A DNA stretch of 64,000 bases from contig NZ_CADIJW010000006.1 in assembly GCF_902859745.1 (NCBI RefSeq), forward strand, positions 1 through 64,000, written 5' to 3'. The translations under genes were made by a program, and so were the position numbers. This DNA comes from Achromobacter dolens. GTDB lineage: Bacteria; Pseudomonadota; Gammaproteobacteria; Burkholderiales; Burkholderiaceae_B. Below are positions 62,888 to 64,000 of this stretch, piece by piece (positions within the stretch are counted from its first letter, which is position 1; each line of letters begins with the position of its first letter). Below the pieces are notes generated by a model. That model did not search any database. It was not told where the DNA came from and was given only the letters and a program-made list of their open reading frames with translations.

Positions 62888-63559
62888 TTGAACAGCGAGC
62901 ACATCGACCCGGAATGGGTGGCGGCGTCCTCTCTGCGGTCGCAGTTGTATGGATGGTTTTCCACCCTCTTCGCCCGGGAGCTGGGGCGGGACGCCATGGC
63001 GCTTTACCAGGGAGGGGGCGCCGCGGACATCATGGCCGTCCTTGCCGAACTCGGAATGGCGCGCGAGGCGGACGCCGTGGCCGGGGTGTTCCAGGAGTGG
63101 GCGCGGCACGCGGATGCCGCGGTCGAGAATGCCGCCGACTTCGCCACCCTGTTCCTGATGGAGGGCCGTGCCTGCCCGCTTCCTTACGCCTCGTACTATC
63201 TGGATGGCGGCGGACAGTTGTACGGCAAACCGGCGCTGTTGATGCGCGCGATGCTGGCGTCCAATCGGTTGCGGCTCGACGAACCGTTCAAGGAGCCGGA
63301 AGACCATCTCGCCGTCATGCTGGCATTGATGTCCCACTGGGCGAAGGCCTGCGATCGGCCCGCCGACCTCGCGGGCCAGGCGCGGGAGCAGGCCGCGTTC
63401 ATTGAATCCGCCCTGTTGTCCTGGATCGACGCCTGGCTGGCGCGCATGCACGCCATCAAGTCCCTGACGTTCCGTTTCTATCCGGCCGTCGGCGCGCTGC
63501 TGGCCGCGTTTTTGCGCCAGGATCGCGACTTCCTGCGGTCTTTCGAGGTGGAGGCATAA
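62888..63559 (+). CDS. torD: TorD-family molybdoenzyme maturation chaperone
   Basis: 223 aa from a TTG at 62888, chosen because GGAG at 62878-62881 has a 6-nt spacer; an in-frame GTG at 62855 falls inside the terminator loop. All-helical; the conserved TorD patch EGRACPLPYASYYLDGGGQL and FKEPEDHLAVMLALM is present. It binds apo-TorA for molybdenum cofactor insertion before Tat export. Confidence 0.88.
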   Translation: MNSEHIDPEWVAASSLRSQLYGWFSTLFARELGRDAMALYQGGGAADIMAVLAELGMAREADAVAGVFQEWARHADAAVENAADFATLFLMEGRACPLPYASYYLDGGGQLYGKPALLMRAMLASNRLRLDEPFKEPEDHLAVMLALMSHWAKACDRPADLAGQAREQAAFIESALLSWIDAWLARMHAIKSLTFRFYPAVGALLAAFLRQDRDFLRSFEVEA

Positions 63560-63586
63560 GAACGTCTGAAATAAACCCGTCCCCCA

Positions 63587-63600
63587 TTGATCGGCATCAA
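63587..63600 (+). promoter_or_regulatory. Perfect Fnr/Anr box
   Basis: TTGATCGGCATCAA fits the TTGAT-N4-ATCAA consensus at every position. It lies 61 nt before the GTG of the ferredoxin-type gene; a centre at -41.5 would give a start near 63635 with GATAAG/TAAGTT as the -10 region. Confidence 0.8.
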
Positions 63601-63661
63601 CTCTCTATATAACTAAAAGCGATAAGTTAATGGCACAACGACATAATTCGCGGAGAAGTCT

Positions 63662-64000
63662 GTGCCTCACCCCCCACCCGAAGTCCCCCTCCCGGGCAAA
63701 CGTGGTTTCCTGAAGAACCTGCTCGGCCTGAGCGCCGCGGCCACCATCATCCCCATCCGTGCCGAAGCCGGCACCGGCATCAACCAGCAACCCCCTCGTC
63801 GTCCCGGCATCCCTGGCAAGCGCTACGGCATGCTGGTCGACCTGCGCAAATGCATCGGCTGCCAGTCCTGTACGGTCAGTTGTTCGCTGGAAAACCTGCC
63901 GCCCGTCGGTCAGTTCCGCACCACCGTCCTGCAATACGAAGTCCAGCCCGACAATGGCGGCCCCTGCGCCATGGTGATGCTGCCGCGCCTGTGCAACCAC
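63662..64000 (+). CDS. 4Fe-4S ferredoxin-type electron-transfer subunit (TtrB/NrfC/DmsB-like), N-terminal part
   Basis: 113 codons visible; the gene runs off the right edge. KRGFLKNLLGLSAAATIIPI resembles a Tat-type leader with one of the two arginines replaced by Lys. The first cluster motif is CIGCQSCTVSCSLEN (ligands to one 4Fe-4S), and a CNH at the edge begins the next. Such subunits accept electrons from, or give electrons to, a molybdoenzyme (tetrathionate, thiosulfate, DMSO or selenate type). The GTG start at 63662 has GGAG 6 nt upstream. A perfect Fnr box lies upstream. Confidence 0.85.
   Translation, partial: MPHPPPEVPLPGKRGFLKNLLGLSAAATIIPIRAEAGTGINQQPPRRPGIPGKRYGMLVDLRKCIGCQSCTVSCSLENLPPVGQFRTTVLQYEVQPDNGGPCAMVMLPRLCNH

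Overview
The window is high-GC (roughly two thirds G+C) and densely coded. Its content fits a soil or opportunistic betaproteobacterium of the Alcaligenaceae (Achromobacter/Bordetella type): Bug/TctC-type extracytoplasmic receptors, many LysR/IclR/AraC/TetR-controlled catabolic operons, GTP-dependent PEP carboxykinase, and anaerobic respiration genes beside a complete system I cytochrome c maturation operon. The genus is inferred from gene families, not from a marker gene. No tRNA, rRNA, CRISPR array or transposase was seen.

Layout. 1-4.7 kb: the start of an M20 amidohydrolase, then an acyl-CoA set (enoyl-CoA hydratase, enoyl-CoA-reductase-like SDR, TetR regulator, acyl-CoA synthetase). 4.8-7.5 kb: pckG with a 5' UTR stem-loop and a clear terminator, then a methyltransferase. 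7.5-8.1 kb: a non-coding gap with a 31-bp perfect inverted repeat. 8.1-13.3 kb: a tightly coupled aromatic-oxidation operon (SDR, styrene-monooxygenase-like oxygenase, flavin reductase, FAD oxidoreductase, outer-membrane channel). 13.4-15.5 kb: glutaredoxin-like protein, lipoprotein, AraC regulator. 15.8-24.7 kb: two parallel organic-acid modules, each with a Bug receptor, an RraA-fold protein and dehydrogenases, each beside a LysR gene. 24.9-33.2 kb: LysR gene, omega-aminotransferase, a complete oligopeptide-type ABC importer, hydrolase. 33.3-38.5 kb: LysR, IclR, MHS transporter, nitrilase and flavin-reductase-like protein. 38.6-40.2 kb: diguanylate cyclase.

40.2-48.3 kb is the most interesting part. 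After a remnant of a divergent pirin/LysR pair come a Slam-type outer-membrane translocon, a hemophilin-like secreted protein, a TonB-dependent receptor with an N-terminal signalling domain, a FecR-like anti-sigma regulator and a FecI-like ECF sigma factor. A 29-nt motif with identical spacing lies upstream of both the hemophilin-like gene and the receptor gene. I read this as a type XI (Slam) heme- or iron-scavenging system wired to FecI/FecR cell-surface signalling.

48.7-51.5 kb holds an AT-richer orphan gene, an intact pirin and a DNA glycosylase. 51.6-58.5 kb is ccmABCDEFGHI on the minus strand. Divergent from it, 58.9-63.6 kb, is a torECAD-type S-/N-oxide reductase operon including a 54-codon torE and an Fnr/Anr-like box. 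The window ends inside a ferredoxin-type subunit preceded by a perfect Fnr/Anr box. Cytochrome maturation and the multiheme TorC-like protein make functional sense together.
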